Shown here in pieces: positions 42,335 to 50,093 of a stretch of 64,000 nt of DNA; position 1 is the stretch's first letter; the number at the start of each line of letters is the position of its first letter. The notes beneath the pieces were generated by a model that searched no databases, was not told where the DNA came from, and saw only the letters and a list, made by a program, of their open reading frames with translations. This stretch comes from F1-120-MAGs118 sp013360535 (GTDB lineage: Bacteria > Planctomycetota > UBA1135 > GCA-002686595): the NCBI GenBank assembly GCA_026647215.1, contig JAPKHC010000009.1, positions 1 to 64,000 of the forward strand, written 5' to 3'. A program made the translations under genes and the position numbers.

Positions 42335-44491
42335 ATGCCGATGCTCTTCCCCCACACCACCCGCCCCCTCCGCCTCGCCGCCCTGTCCACGCTCGCGCTC
42401 GCCTCGCTCGCAGGCTGTGCGTCGCACTCCGGCTGGACCCGTCCCGCCTACCCCCAGACGCGCCGCGTGGCGCAAGTCGACACCTACCACGGAGTGCAGG
42501 TCGAGGACCCCTACCGCTGGCTCGAGGACCCCGACAGCGCGGAATCCCGTTCGTGGATCGAGGCGCAGAACACGCTCACCCGCTCGTACCTCGATCCGAT
42601 CGCCTCGCGAGCGGCGACCGCCGAGCGCCTGAAGGCGCTGTGGAACTACGAGCGCTTTGGCCTGCCGATCGAGCGCGGCGGCCGCTGGTTCCTGTCGCGC
42701 AACGACGGCCTGCAGAACCAGAGCGTGCTGTACACGATGGACTCCGCCGACGGGAAGGGAGAGCGCGTGCTGCTCGACCCGAACACGCTCTCGAAGGACG
42801 GCACGGTCGCGCTGGCGGGCTCGGCGCTCTCCGAAGACGGCCGCTACCTCGCCTACGGCACGAGCGACGGCGGCTCCGACTGGATGGTGTGGCGCGTGCG
42901 CGACGTCGCGAGCGGCACAGACCTCGCCGACGAGCTGCGCTGGATCAAGTTCTCGGGCGCGTCGTGGCTGCCGGACGGCTCGGGCTTCTTCTACTCGCGC
43001 TACGACGCGCCGAAGGAAGGTGCCGAGCTGCAGGCGGTCAACCGCAGCCCGAAGCTCTGCTTCCACCGCGTCGGCACCGCGCAGTCGGCCGACGAGCTCG
43101 TCTACAAGCGCGACGACCACCCCGAGTGGAGCTTCGGCGGCACCGTCACCGACGACGGGCGTTGGCTCGTGATCTCCGTCGGCGAAGGCACGGACCCGCG
43201 CAACCGCGTGTTCCTCGAGGACCTCGCGCAGCCGGGCTGGAACGTGACCGAGCTCGTTCCGGAGTTCGACGCGAGCTACGACATCATCGACTCCGCCGAC
43301 GACGCGCTGTGGTTCATGACCGACCTCGATGCGCCGCGCGGCCGCGTGATCGCGATCGCGCCGTCGAGCCCGGCGCGCGCGAGCTGGCGCGAGGTGATCG
43401 GGCAGTGCGAGGAGAAGCTCGAGGGCGTCGCCTTCGTCGGCGGGCGTTTCCTGTGCCGTTACCTCAAGGACGCGCGCTCGCTGGTGCGCGTGCACGAGAA
43501 GTCGGGCCAGCACGTGCGCGACGTCGACCTGCCCGGCGTCGGCACCGCGAGCGGCTTCGGCGGCCGCGCGAAGGACCGCGAGACCTTCTACAGCTTCGCC
43601 ACGTTCACCGCGCCGGCGGCGGTCTGGCGCTACGACATCGCGAGCGGCAAGAGCGAGCCCTACCGCACGCCGCGGCTCACGTTCGATCCGTCGCGCTACG
43701 TCACCGAGCAGGTCTTCTACACGTCGAAGGACGGCACGCGCGTGCCGATGTTCGTCTCGCGCCGCAGGGACCTGAAGCCCGACGGCTCGAACCCGACACT
43801 GCTCTACGGCTACGGCGGCTTCAACATCTCGCTCACGCCCTCGTTCTCCCCCGCGCGACTGGCGTGGATGGAGCAGGGCGGCATCTACGCCGTCGCCAAC
43901 CTGCGCGGCGGCGGCGAGTACGGCGTCGAGTGGCACAAGGCCGGGACGAAGCTCACCAAGCAGAACGTGTTCGACGACTTCATCGCCGCGGCGGAGTACC
44001 TCGTCGCGCGCAAGTGGACGAGGCCCGAGCGCCTCGCGATCAACGGCGGCTCGAACGGCGGCCTGCTCGTCGGGGCGGTGCTCAACCAGCGCCCGGACCT
44101 GTTCGGCGCCGCGATTCCCGCCGTCGGCGTGATGGACATGCTGCGCTTCGAGAGCTTCACCATCGGCTGGGCCTGGGCCAGCGACTACGGCTCGGTGAAG
44201 AACGCCGACGAGTTCCGCGCCCTGCGCGCCTACTCGCCGTACCACAACGCCAAGCCCGGCACGAAGTACCCGGCCGTGATGGTGGTCACCGCCGACCACG
44301 ACGACCGCGTCGTGCCCGCGCACAGCTTCAAGTACGCGGCGGCGATGCAGCACGCGCAGGCCGGCGACGCGCCGATCCTGATCCGCATCGACGTGCGCGC
44401 AGGCCACGGCGCGGGCAAGCCGACCGCGATGCAGATCGAGCAGGCCGCCGACGAGATCGCGTTCCTGCAGCGCGCGCTCGGGGTGAACTGA
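42335..44491 (+). CDS. Prolyl oligopeptidase (S9A), lipoprotein
   Basis: A 718-residue serine peptidase that cleaves short peptides after proline. An N-terminal beta-propeller precedes the alpha/beta hydrolase domain. The catalytic Ser573 lies in INGGSNGGLLVGA, the Asp at about 656-657 in ADHDDRVVP, and His691 in RAGHGAGKP. FSPARLAWMEQGGIYAVANL and RGGGEYGVEWHKAG are S9A signatures. The first 27 residues are a lipoprotein signal (LASLAGC), so it acts outside the cytoplasm, unlike classical cytosolic POP. The ATG at 42335 follows a 217-base divergent region shared with the LVIVD gene and is likely transcribed alone. Confidence 0.93.
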   Translation: MPMLFPHTTRPLRLAALSTLALASLAGCASHSGWTRPAYPQTRRVAQVDTYHGVQVEDPYRWLEDPDSAESRSWIEAQNTLTRSYLDPIASRAATAERLKALWNYERFGLPIERGGRWFLSRNDGLQNQSVLYTMDSADGKGERVLLDPNTLSKDGTVALAGSALSEDGRYLAYGTSDGGSDWMVWRVRDVASGTDLADELRWIKFSGASWLPDGSGFFYSRYDAPKEGAELQAVNRSPKLCFHRVGTAQSADELVYKRDDHPEWSFGGTVTDDGRWLVISVGEGTDPRNRVFLEDLAQPGWNVTELVPEFDASYDIIDSADDALWFMTDLDAPRGRVIAIAPSSPARASWREVIGQCEEKLEGVAFVGGRFLCRYLKDARSLVRVHEKSGQHVRDVDLPGVGTASGFGGRAKDRETFYSFATFTAPAAVWRYDIASGKSEPYRTPRLTFDPSRYVTEQVFYTSKDGTRVPMFVSRRRDLKPDGSNPTLLYGYGGFNISLTPSFSPARLAWMEQGGIYAVANLRGGGEYGVEWHKAGTKLTKQNVFDDFIAAAEYLVARKWTRPERLAINGGSNGGLLVGAVLNQRPDLFGAAIPAVGVMDMLRFESFTIGWAWASDYGSVKNADEFRALRAYSPYHNAKPGTKYPAVMVVTADHDDRVVPAHSFKYAAAMQHAQAGDAPILIRIDVRAGHGAGKPTAMQIEQAADEIAFLQRALGVN

Positions 44492-44524
44492 CTCCACGCG
44501 GGCTCACGCGCAGCGCGAGCAACG

Positions 44525-44564
44525 GCGCCGGCGCGGTCGCGATTCCTCGCGGCCGCGCCGGCGC
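44525..44564. terminator. 17-bp-stem hairpin between convergent genes, bidirectional terminator
   Basis: Bases 44525-44541 pair with 44548-44564 around a 6-base loop (ATTCCT). All 17 positions pair, one as a G-U wobble. It lies between the peptidase stop (44491) and the cytochrome stop (44582), which converge. There is no T-tract on either side. Confidence 0.65.
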
Positions 44565-44581
44565 ACTCCTTCCACCGTGGA

Positions 44582-46108
44582 TCACTCCCGGCCGTCGGGA
44601 TGGCACTGGTAGCAGGCGGGCGACGACCACGAGTAGCCGTTCACGCCCTGGTGCTCGCTGTTCATCTCCGACTGCCGGTGCTCGTGGCAGTGCGTGCACG
44701 AGAAGCTCGAGTAGTTGGTCGGCTGCAGGTGGCAATCGGCGCAGTCGAAGCCCGCGTGTTTCCCGGAGTTGATCGGGAAGTCGGGGTGCGGCCAGTTGTC
44801 CTGCAGCCAGTTGCTCGTGCTCGTGTGGCACTGCTCGCAGGTCGTGCTGAACCCGGCCGCGGTGTGGTTGGGGTTGCTCGTCGCCTGGTAATCCGGCATG
44901 TGGCAGTTGCTGCAGCCGCTCGTGATGCCGGTGTGGGCGAAGTTCGCCACGGTCCAGTTCGAAGTGGTGTGGCACTGCTCGCAGGTCTGCGGGAAGCCGT
45001 AGAGCGTGTGGTCGGGGCTCGACGTGCCCTGATAGTCCGGCAGGTGGCACGAGACGCAGTTGTTCGTGATGCCGACGTGGTTGAACGTCGCGCCGAGCCA
45101 GGTCGAGGTGCCGTGGCACTGCTCGCAGCTCGTCGAGATGTTGTAGGTCGCGTGGTTGGGCGAGGTGGTCGCGTTGTACTCGGCTTGGTGGCAGGTGACG
45201 CAGCCGTTCGTGATGCCGACGTGGTTGAACTGTGCACCCTGCCAGGTCGAGGTCGAGTGGCACTGCGCGCAGTCGGTCGAGAAGCTGAACGCCACGTGGT
45301 TGGGCGAGGTCGTCGAGTTGTACTCGGCGAGGTGGCAGTCGACGCACTGGTTGGGCGTGCCGGTGTAGGTCGGCGGCATGCCGTGGCAATCGGCGCACAG
45401 GGCGCCCGAGTGTGCGCCGGTGAGCGGGAAGGCCGAGTGCGTGAACGAGGCCCCGCCCCACTGGATCGGGATGTGGCAGCGCTGGCAGTCGCTCGTCCAG
45501 CCCTGCGCGGCGTGGTCGGGGTTGGTCGCGCGCGCGAGGTCCTGCTGGTGGCAAGCCTCGCAGCTCGTGTCGACGCGCGCGAAGTTCCCCGTCTGCGCGC
45601 CGGGGTGGCACTGCCAGCAGGCGGCGACGGCGTGCGCGCCGACGAGCGGGAAGCGCGTGCGCGCGTGCGTCGCGATCAGCTCACCCGGACGCCAGGTCTG
45701 TTCGTCGTGGCAGGTCTTGCAGTCGGGCCCCATCTGCGCGCGGTGCGGGTCCTCGTGGCAGCCCGAGCAGCCGCGCGCGGCGAACATCGCGACGGGTCCG
45801 CGGTCGTTGTGGCAGCGCAGGCACTCGGCTTGCGCGTGGGCGCCCTCGAGCGCGACTCCGGTCTCCTGCGCGTGGTCGAACACGAAGTCGGCGCGGATCG
45901 AGGTCCAGCCCTTGCCCTCGTGGCACAACGAGCAGTCGGCCGGGAACTTCTCGTGCGGCACGACGGGGCCGCGCGACTTCCACCACGACTGCACGGGCAC
46001 GCCTTCGCGGCCCGAGGCGCAGGAAAGCGCGAGCGTGAGCGCCGCGTAGAGCGCGAGCGTCGCGACGAGGAGCCAGCGCGAGCCGGGAACGAGTGCGAGA
46101 CGTCGCAT
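44582..46108 (-). CDS. 19-haem c-type cytochrome, probable lipoprotein
   Basis: A 508-residue exported protein with 19 CxxCH haem c attachment motifs. An N-terminal hydrophobic signal ends LTLALSC, a possible lipobox with Cys30. Four successive 48-residue repeats each contain two CxxCH motifs plus a conserved NH and FxHxGIT, giving distal His ligands for bis-His haems. One haem per ~27 residues is as dense as in MtrA or OmcS-type electron conduits. It is the last gene of a four-gene operon, two bases after the barrel gene. It could be the outer-surface or periplasmic wire of a porin-cytochrome complex. The ATG at 46108 is preferred to a start 24 bases upstream. Confidence 0.88.
   Translation of the reverse strand: MRRLALVPGSRWLLVATLALYAALTLALSCASGREGVPVQSWWKSRGPVVPHEKFPADCSLCHEGKGWTSIRADFVFDHAQETGVALEGAHAQAECLRCHNDRGPVAMFAARGCSGCHEDPHRAQMGPDCKTCHDEQTWRPGELIATHARTRFPLVGAHAVAACWQCHPGAQTGNFARVDTSCEACHQQDLARATNPDHAAQGWTSDCQRCHIPIQWGGASFTHSAFPLTGAHSGALCADCHGMPPTYTGTPNQCVDCHLAEYNSTTSPNHVAFSFSTDCAQCHSTSTWQGAQFNHVGITNGCVTCHQAEYNATTSPNHATYNISTSCEQCHGTSTWLGATFNHVGITNNCVSCHLPDYQGTSSPDHTLYGFPQTCEQCHTTSNWTVANFAHTGITSGCSNCHMPDYQATSNPNHTAAGFSTTCEQCHTSTSNWLQDNWPHPDFPINSGKHAGFDCADCHLQPTNYSSFSCTHCHEHRQSEMNSEHQGVNGYSWSSPACYQCHPDGRE
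44771..45346 (-). repeat. Four 144-bp tandem repeats, each encoding two haem sites
   Basis: The codons for the first CxxCH of successive units end at 45346, 45202, 45058 and 44914, an exact 144-base period (48 codons). Each unit encodes CxxCHxxxYxxTxxxNH followed by CxQCHxxxxW and FxHxGIT. Identity is strong at DNA as well as protein level, indicating growth of the haem chain by tandem duplication. Confidence 0.85.
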
Positions 46109-46110
46109 GA

Positions 46111-47742
46111 CTAGAACCTCCTCTGCAGCCACAGGCCCGCGCTGGTCGCGTCCTGCTGGTCACCGAAATACAGCTCGCCGCGCAGCGACGCGCTCCACTG
46201 CCGCCCGAGCGCGAAGTCCCAGCTCGCGCGCACGGTCTGCTGCACGAGCGACTCGAGGGCGTTGAAGGTCTGCGCCTGCTCGTAGCTCGCGTACTCGTAG
46301 TTGAGCTGGAACGAACCGGCCGAGGTCCAGCGGCTCGCGCCCAGGCGCAGGCCGGTGACGTCGGAGCGCTCGCCGTCCATCGCGAACAGCGCGCCCCACA
46401 GCTCGCCCTGATCCCACAGCCAGTCGCGCTTTCCGACACGCGCCTCGCCGCCGAGCCCGTCGTCGTCCTGCGTGCTCCACGTGTCGACACGCCCCGAGAC
46501 GCGCAGGTCGCCTGAGAACTCGCGCCACGCGTTGAGGCTGGCACGGTCGACCTGCCCGTCGGCGAGCGTCGCGACGGTCGTCGGCGGCAGGTCGTTGCGC
46601 AGCATCACGGGCCAGCGCACGTGCGAGAGTGCGGCCGAGAGCCCCCACTCACGCGCCGGCTGGTAGCGCGCGCTCAGGTGTGCCTCGGTGAGCTCGAGGC
46701 CGCTCGACTTGGGCGTGTCGTCGGAGTCGTACCAGTCGAGCCACGCCGAGCCCGCGAGCCACCAGCGTTCATTCGCGCGCCACGAGAAGTCCGCGAGCGC
46801 CGCATCGCGATCGGAGTGCCCCTTGTGCCACGTCTTCTGGAGCGCGCCGCCGATCGAGAGCTCGCCGTCCGCGCCGCCGTAGTAGCGGTAGAACGCGCTC
46901 ATCTGAAGGTCATCGCCCGAGTCGAGGTTCGCGTTCCAGATCGGCAGGAAGCCCGCGCTCACCCCCCAGCGGTCGCCGGACGTCGTGCGGCGCACGTACT
47001 CGCCGCCGTCGATCACCCCCAGTTGCGGCAGCTCGGAATGCAGGAAACGCCCGAATTCCAAGCGCGAATCGCGCTCGCGCCAGTCGCCCAGGCGCCACGA
47101 GGCGCGGTCGACGCGCACGCGCTGGCGTGTCTCGTCGGTGCCGTTGCCATCCTCGCTCTCGCGGTGGAAGAACTCGCCGTCGAACTGCACGACATCACCG
47201 AGGCCGCTCGCGTTCTCCCACTGGCCGTCGAAGCCCGTGCGACCGATGAGGTAGCGCTGGTGGTCGCCAGAGCGATCCCAGGTCGCATCGAGCGCGCTGA
47301 ACCAGCGTCCGGTGAAGCGCGACGGTCGGTCCGGCGGTTGGGGCACCACGGTGGGCGCGAGCAGCGGCGCGTTGGGATCCCAGTTCTCCTTGGGGTGCGT
47401 CCACACGGGCGCCGGCTGGCCTCCGCTCGCCTGCGCGGCGCTGCGCTCGCGCGGCACGAGCACCTCCGCCTGCTCGCCCGCGACGATCTCGGTGCCCGGC
47501 GTCAGCGCCTCGCAGCGCACGGACTGCCGCGTCACCGAACGCACGATCAGCTCGACCGTCGTGCCGCCGGCGCCGAACACGCGCGCGCGGTCGCCCTGCT
47601 CGATGCCCGCGTCGGAGCCCTGATCGAGGTAGATGCCGCCCGCGGTCACCGCCGTCACGCGCGCTTCGACGCGGCGGAAGGCCGTGTCCTGCGCGCTCGC
47701 GACGGCACAGCACAGCGGGAGGAGACTCAGGCGCCGGATCAT
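46111..47742 (-). CDS. Outer-membrane beta-barrel of a probable porin-cytochrome complex
   Basis: A 543-residue protein with a signal peptide (LSLLPLCCAVASA). A periplasmic N-terminal domain of about 100 residues (VEARVTAVTAGGIYLDQGSD and GDRARVFGAG) is followed by a Pro-rich linker. A barrel of about 400 residues has alternating hydrophobic strands separated by charged turns (for example RYLIGRTGFDGQWE and SFQLNYEYASYEQA). It ends in Phe (LQRRF), the usual outer-membrane insertion signal. It overlaps the 26-haem cytochrome gene (ATGA) and abuts the 19-haem gene, the MtrB-like position in porin-cytochrome operons. I see no close resemblance to MtrB or OmbB in sequence. Confidence 0.8.
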   Translation of the reverse strand: MIRRLSLLPLCCAVASAQDTAFRRVEARVTAVTAGGIYLDQGSDAGIEQGDRARVFGAGGTTVELIVRSVTRQSVRCEALTPGTEIVAGEQAEVLVPRERSAAQASGGQPAPVWTHPKENWDPNAPLLAPTVVPQPPDRPSRFTGRWFSALDATWDRSGDHQRYLIGRTGFDGQWENASGLGDVVQFDGEFFHRESEDGNGTDETRQRVRVDRASWRLGDWRERDSRLEFGRFLHSELPQLGVIDGGEYVRRTTSGDRWGVSAGFLPIWNANLDSGDDLQMSAFYRYYGGADGELSIGGALQKTWHKGHSDRDAALADFSWRANERWWLAGSAWLDWYDSDDTPKSSGLELTEAHLSARYQPAREWGLSAALSHVRWPVMLRNDLPPTTVATLADGQVDRASLNAWREFSGDLRVSGRVDTWSTQDDDGLGGEARVGKRDWLWDQGELWGALFAMDGERSDVTGLRLGASRWTSAGSFQLNYEYASYEQAQTFNALESLVQQTVRASWDFALGRQWSASLRGELYFGDQQDATSAGLWLQRRF

Positions 47743-50093
47743 TCGTTCTTCCCCTTCTCGAAGCCGTGGCACTCGACGCAGGTCGTCCCCAGCGGCTTGT
47801 AACGCACCGCCGCGCGCCCGCCGGCGACCGGCCAAGGCTTGTGGCAAGCCGAACAAGCGAGCTTCACGTGGTTGGCGTCGAGAGCGAAGCGCGCGTCGCG
47901 CGTGTGGTCGAACACGAGCGTCGCGAACGACTCCGCCGAGCGGTGGCAGTCCTCGCAGGAACGCGACGCAAACTGCCCGACGTGGGGATCGGTGTGGCAG
48001 TCCGAGCAGCTCGCGCCGGCAGCGCGGCCCAGCCGCGGCTTGCCGGGCATCGTCGCTCCCGTGGGCACGTGGCAGGCCTCGCAGGCCGCACGCGCATGCT
48101 GCCCTTCGAGCGCAAAACCGGCCCACAGCGCGTGGTCGTAGGCCTCGCGGGCGCCGCTCGCGAACGAATCCTGCGTGTGGCAACGCGCGCAACCTTCGCG
48201 CCCTTCGATGCGCACGGGCTGTCCCGCTCGATCGAAGCTGCCTTCGTGCACATCGGCGTGGCACACCGTGCAGGCCGGAGCGTTCTCACGCGTGATCGCG
48301 GAAGCGACGAGGCCGAGCTTGCGCGGCGCGACGAGCTGCCGAGCGCGTGCGACAAGCGGCTTGGCCTGCGTTTCCTTGTGGCACGTGTCGCACTCGGCGC
48401 GTGCGTGGGCGCCGACGAGCCCGAACCACGTCCAGCGACCGTGGTCGAAGCCGTGCGCGCGGTCTGCGAAGCTCTCGACGGTGTGGCAGCGCTCGCAGGT
48501 CTCGCGGCCCTCGACGGACTTCGAGAGGTGCGCGAGGTCGAACTTGCCCGCGTGGACGTCCGCATGGCACGTCGCGCAGGAATCCGCCGGTTTCCCGAAG
48601 ACATCCGCGACCCGACCGAAGCGCCGCCCGTCGCCGTCGGCCGTCTCGCCGCGCCTGTGGCAAGCTTCGCACTTCGCGCGCTCGTGGGCACCGGCGAGCT
48701 CGAAGCCCGCGCGTCGGGCGTGCGCGAGCGCGTCGAAACCGTGCTCCGCCTCGAAGCTCGCCGGATCGTGGCAGCTCTCACAGTCGCGCTGGCCGCCGGC
48801 GACCGTCGCGTAGAACGCCGCACCGTGCACGTCGGTGTGGCAGGCCTCGCAGCGTGACTTCGTGCCGACGAACTGCCGCGGCGCTTCACTTTCTCGCGCG
48901 TGGCAGTCCTCACAGCGAGTCTCGACGTGCTGGCCCTCGAGCGGGAAGGCCGTCGTGGCGTGTTTCGCGACGTCGAAGCGGTGCGGCTTGAAGCCCTCGA
49001 GCGCGTGGCACGAGACGCAGGCAGGTTGTGCGCCCCGTTCGTCGACGAATTGCCCCGCGTGCGGATCGGCATGGCAGGCCGCGCAGTCGTCCTGCTTGCG
49101 GCCGGGATAACGGCGCGGGAACGGCTCGTCGGAGCCGTAGCTCGCGTGGCAGGCCTCGCACTTCACCTGCTCGTGCGGGGAATCGATGCGGAAGCCGGTC
49201 GCGGCGTGCAGCTCGCGCCGGAACTCCTGCTTGGGCACGGCGAAGCCCTTGCGTTGGATCGAATGGCAGTCGACGCAGCTCGCGCGCGCGGCGAGTCCGA
49301 GCTGCGCTGCGGCCGCCACCACGAACGACGGCGTGTGCGGCGACTCGTGGCAGTCCTGACAGGCGCGCGCGACCTGCCTGGCGCCGCTGCCGCCGACGGC
49401 CTCGACGGAACGGTCCGAGTCCTTGGGATGGCACTGCACGCAAGTGACGGCCGCGTGCGCTCCGCGCAGCGGGAGCTCGTCGGTGTGCACGAAGTTGGCG
49501 AGGTCGGTGAACTTCGTTTCCTGACCGTGGCAGGAGTCGCAACGCTCCTCGAACTGCCCCTTGTGCGGATCCTCGTGGCAGCTGGAGCAGCGCTGGTCGA
49601 GCCCGAGGAAACGGCTCGCGCCGCTCGCGAGCACGTCGACGTCGGCGTTGCGGTGGCACTTCGAGCACTCGAGGCGCTCGTGAACGCCGACCAGGCGCCA
49701 GTCGACGAAGTCGTGGCGAAACGCCGCACGATCGGCGACGCCGGCGAGCGCGAACACCCGCGCATCGACGGGCGCGAGCGCGTCGCCGTGGTGCTCGCCG
49801 TGGCAGGCACCGCAGCGCGCGAGCTTCGGCTCCTCCAGCGCACCGTGAAAGCCCTTCTTCTGCGCGAGCTGCCGGCCGATCTCCGGATGGCACTCGCTGC
49901 AGGCGGCGGCCAGCGTGACCTCGCCATCGCCGTGGCAACGCTCGCAACTGCCGCGCTCGACGAGCTCGGGCACGGCCGCGTGGACGCGTGTCAGCGGTCC
50001 GGGCGAAGTCTCCTCGGACTCGTGCAGCACGAGCGCGACGACGACCGCCAGCGACAGCAGACCGAGCCACAGCCGGGGATGGGCGAGCCTCAC
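47739..50093 (-). CDS. 26-haem c-type cytochrome, membrane-anchored
   Basis: A 784-residue protein with an N-terminal anchor or signal (LWLGLLSLAVVVALVLH) and 26 CxxCH motifs spread evenly to the C-terminus (last CVECHGFEKGKNE). Recurrent flanking units such as CxxCHxDxHxGxF and GAHxxxxCxxCH resemble the NapC/NrfH-independent multihaem and doubled-CxxCH families. Uncleaved, the N-terminal segment would fix it to the inner membrane facing the periplasm, where it could take electrons from the oxidoreductase encoded directly upstream. It overlaps both neighbours by four bases. Its substrate or terminal acceptor is not apparent. Confidence 0.88.
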   Translation of the reverse strand: MRLAHPRLWLGLLSLAVVVALVLHESEETSPGPLTRVHAAVPELVERGSCERCHGDGEVTLAAACSECHPEIGRQLAQKKGFHGALEEPKLARCGACHGEHHGDALAPVDARVFALAGVADRAAFRHDFVDWRLVGVHERLECSKCHRNADVDVLASGASRFLGLDQRCSSCHEDPHKGQFEERCDSCHGQETKFTDLANFVHTDELPLRGAHAAVTCVQCHPKDSDRSVEAVGGSGARQVARACQDCHESPHTPSFVVAAAAQLGLAARASCVDCHSIQRKGFAVPKQEFRRELHAATGFRIDSPHEQVKCEACHASYGSDEPFPRRYPGRKQDDCAACHADPHAGQFVDERGAQPACVSCHALEGFKPHRFDVAKHATTAFPLEGQHVETRCEDCHARESEAPRQFVGTKSRCEACHTDVHGAAFYATVAGGQRDCESCHDPASFEAEHGFDALAHARRAGFELAGAHERAKCEACHRRGETADGDGRRFGRVADVFGKPADSCATCHADVHAGKFDLAHLSKSVEGRETCERCHTVESFADRAHGFDHGRWTWFGLVGAHARAECDTCHKETQAKPLVARARQLVAPRKLGLVASAITRENAPACTVCHADVHEGSFDRAGQPVRIEGREGCARCHTQDSFASGAREAYDHALWAGFALEGQHARAACEACHVPTGATMPGKPRLGRAAGASCSDCHTDPHVGQFASRSCEDCHRSAESFATLVFDHTRDARFALDANHVKLACSACHKPWPVAGGRAAVRYKPLGTTCVECHGFEKGKNE

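Noticed and set aside
44771..45346. CRISPR-like regular repeats
   Set aside because: The 144-base period is coding, in frame, and explained by repeated haem-binding units.
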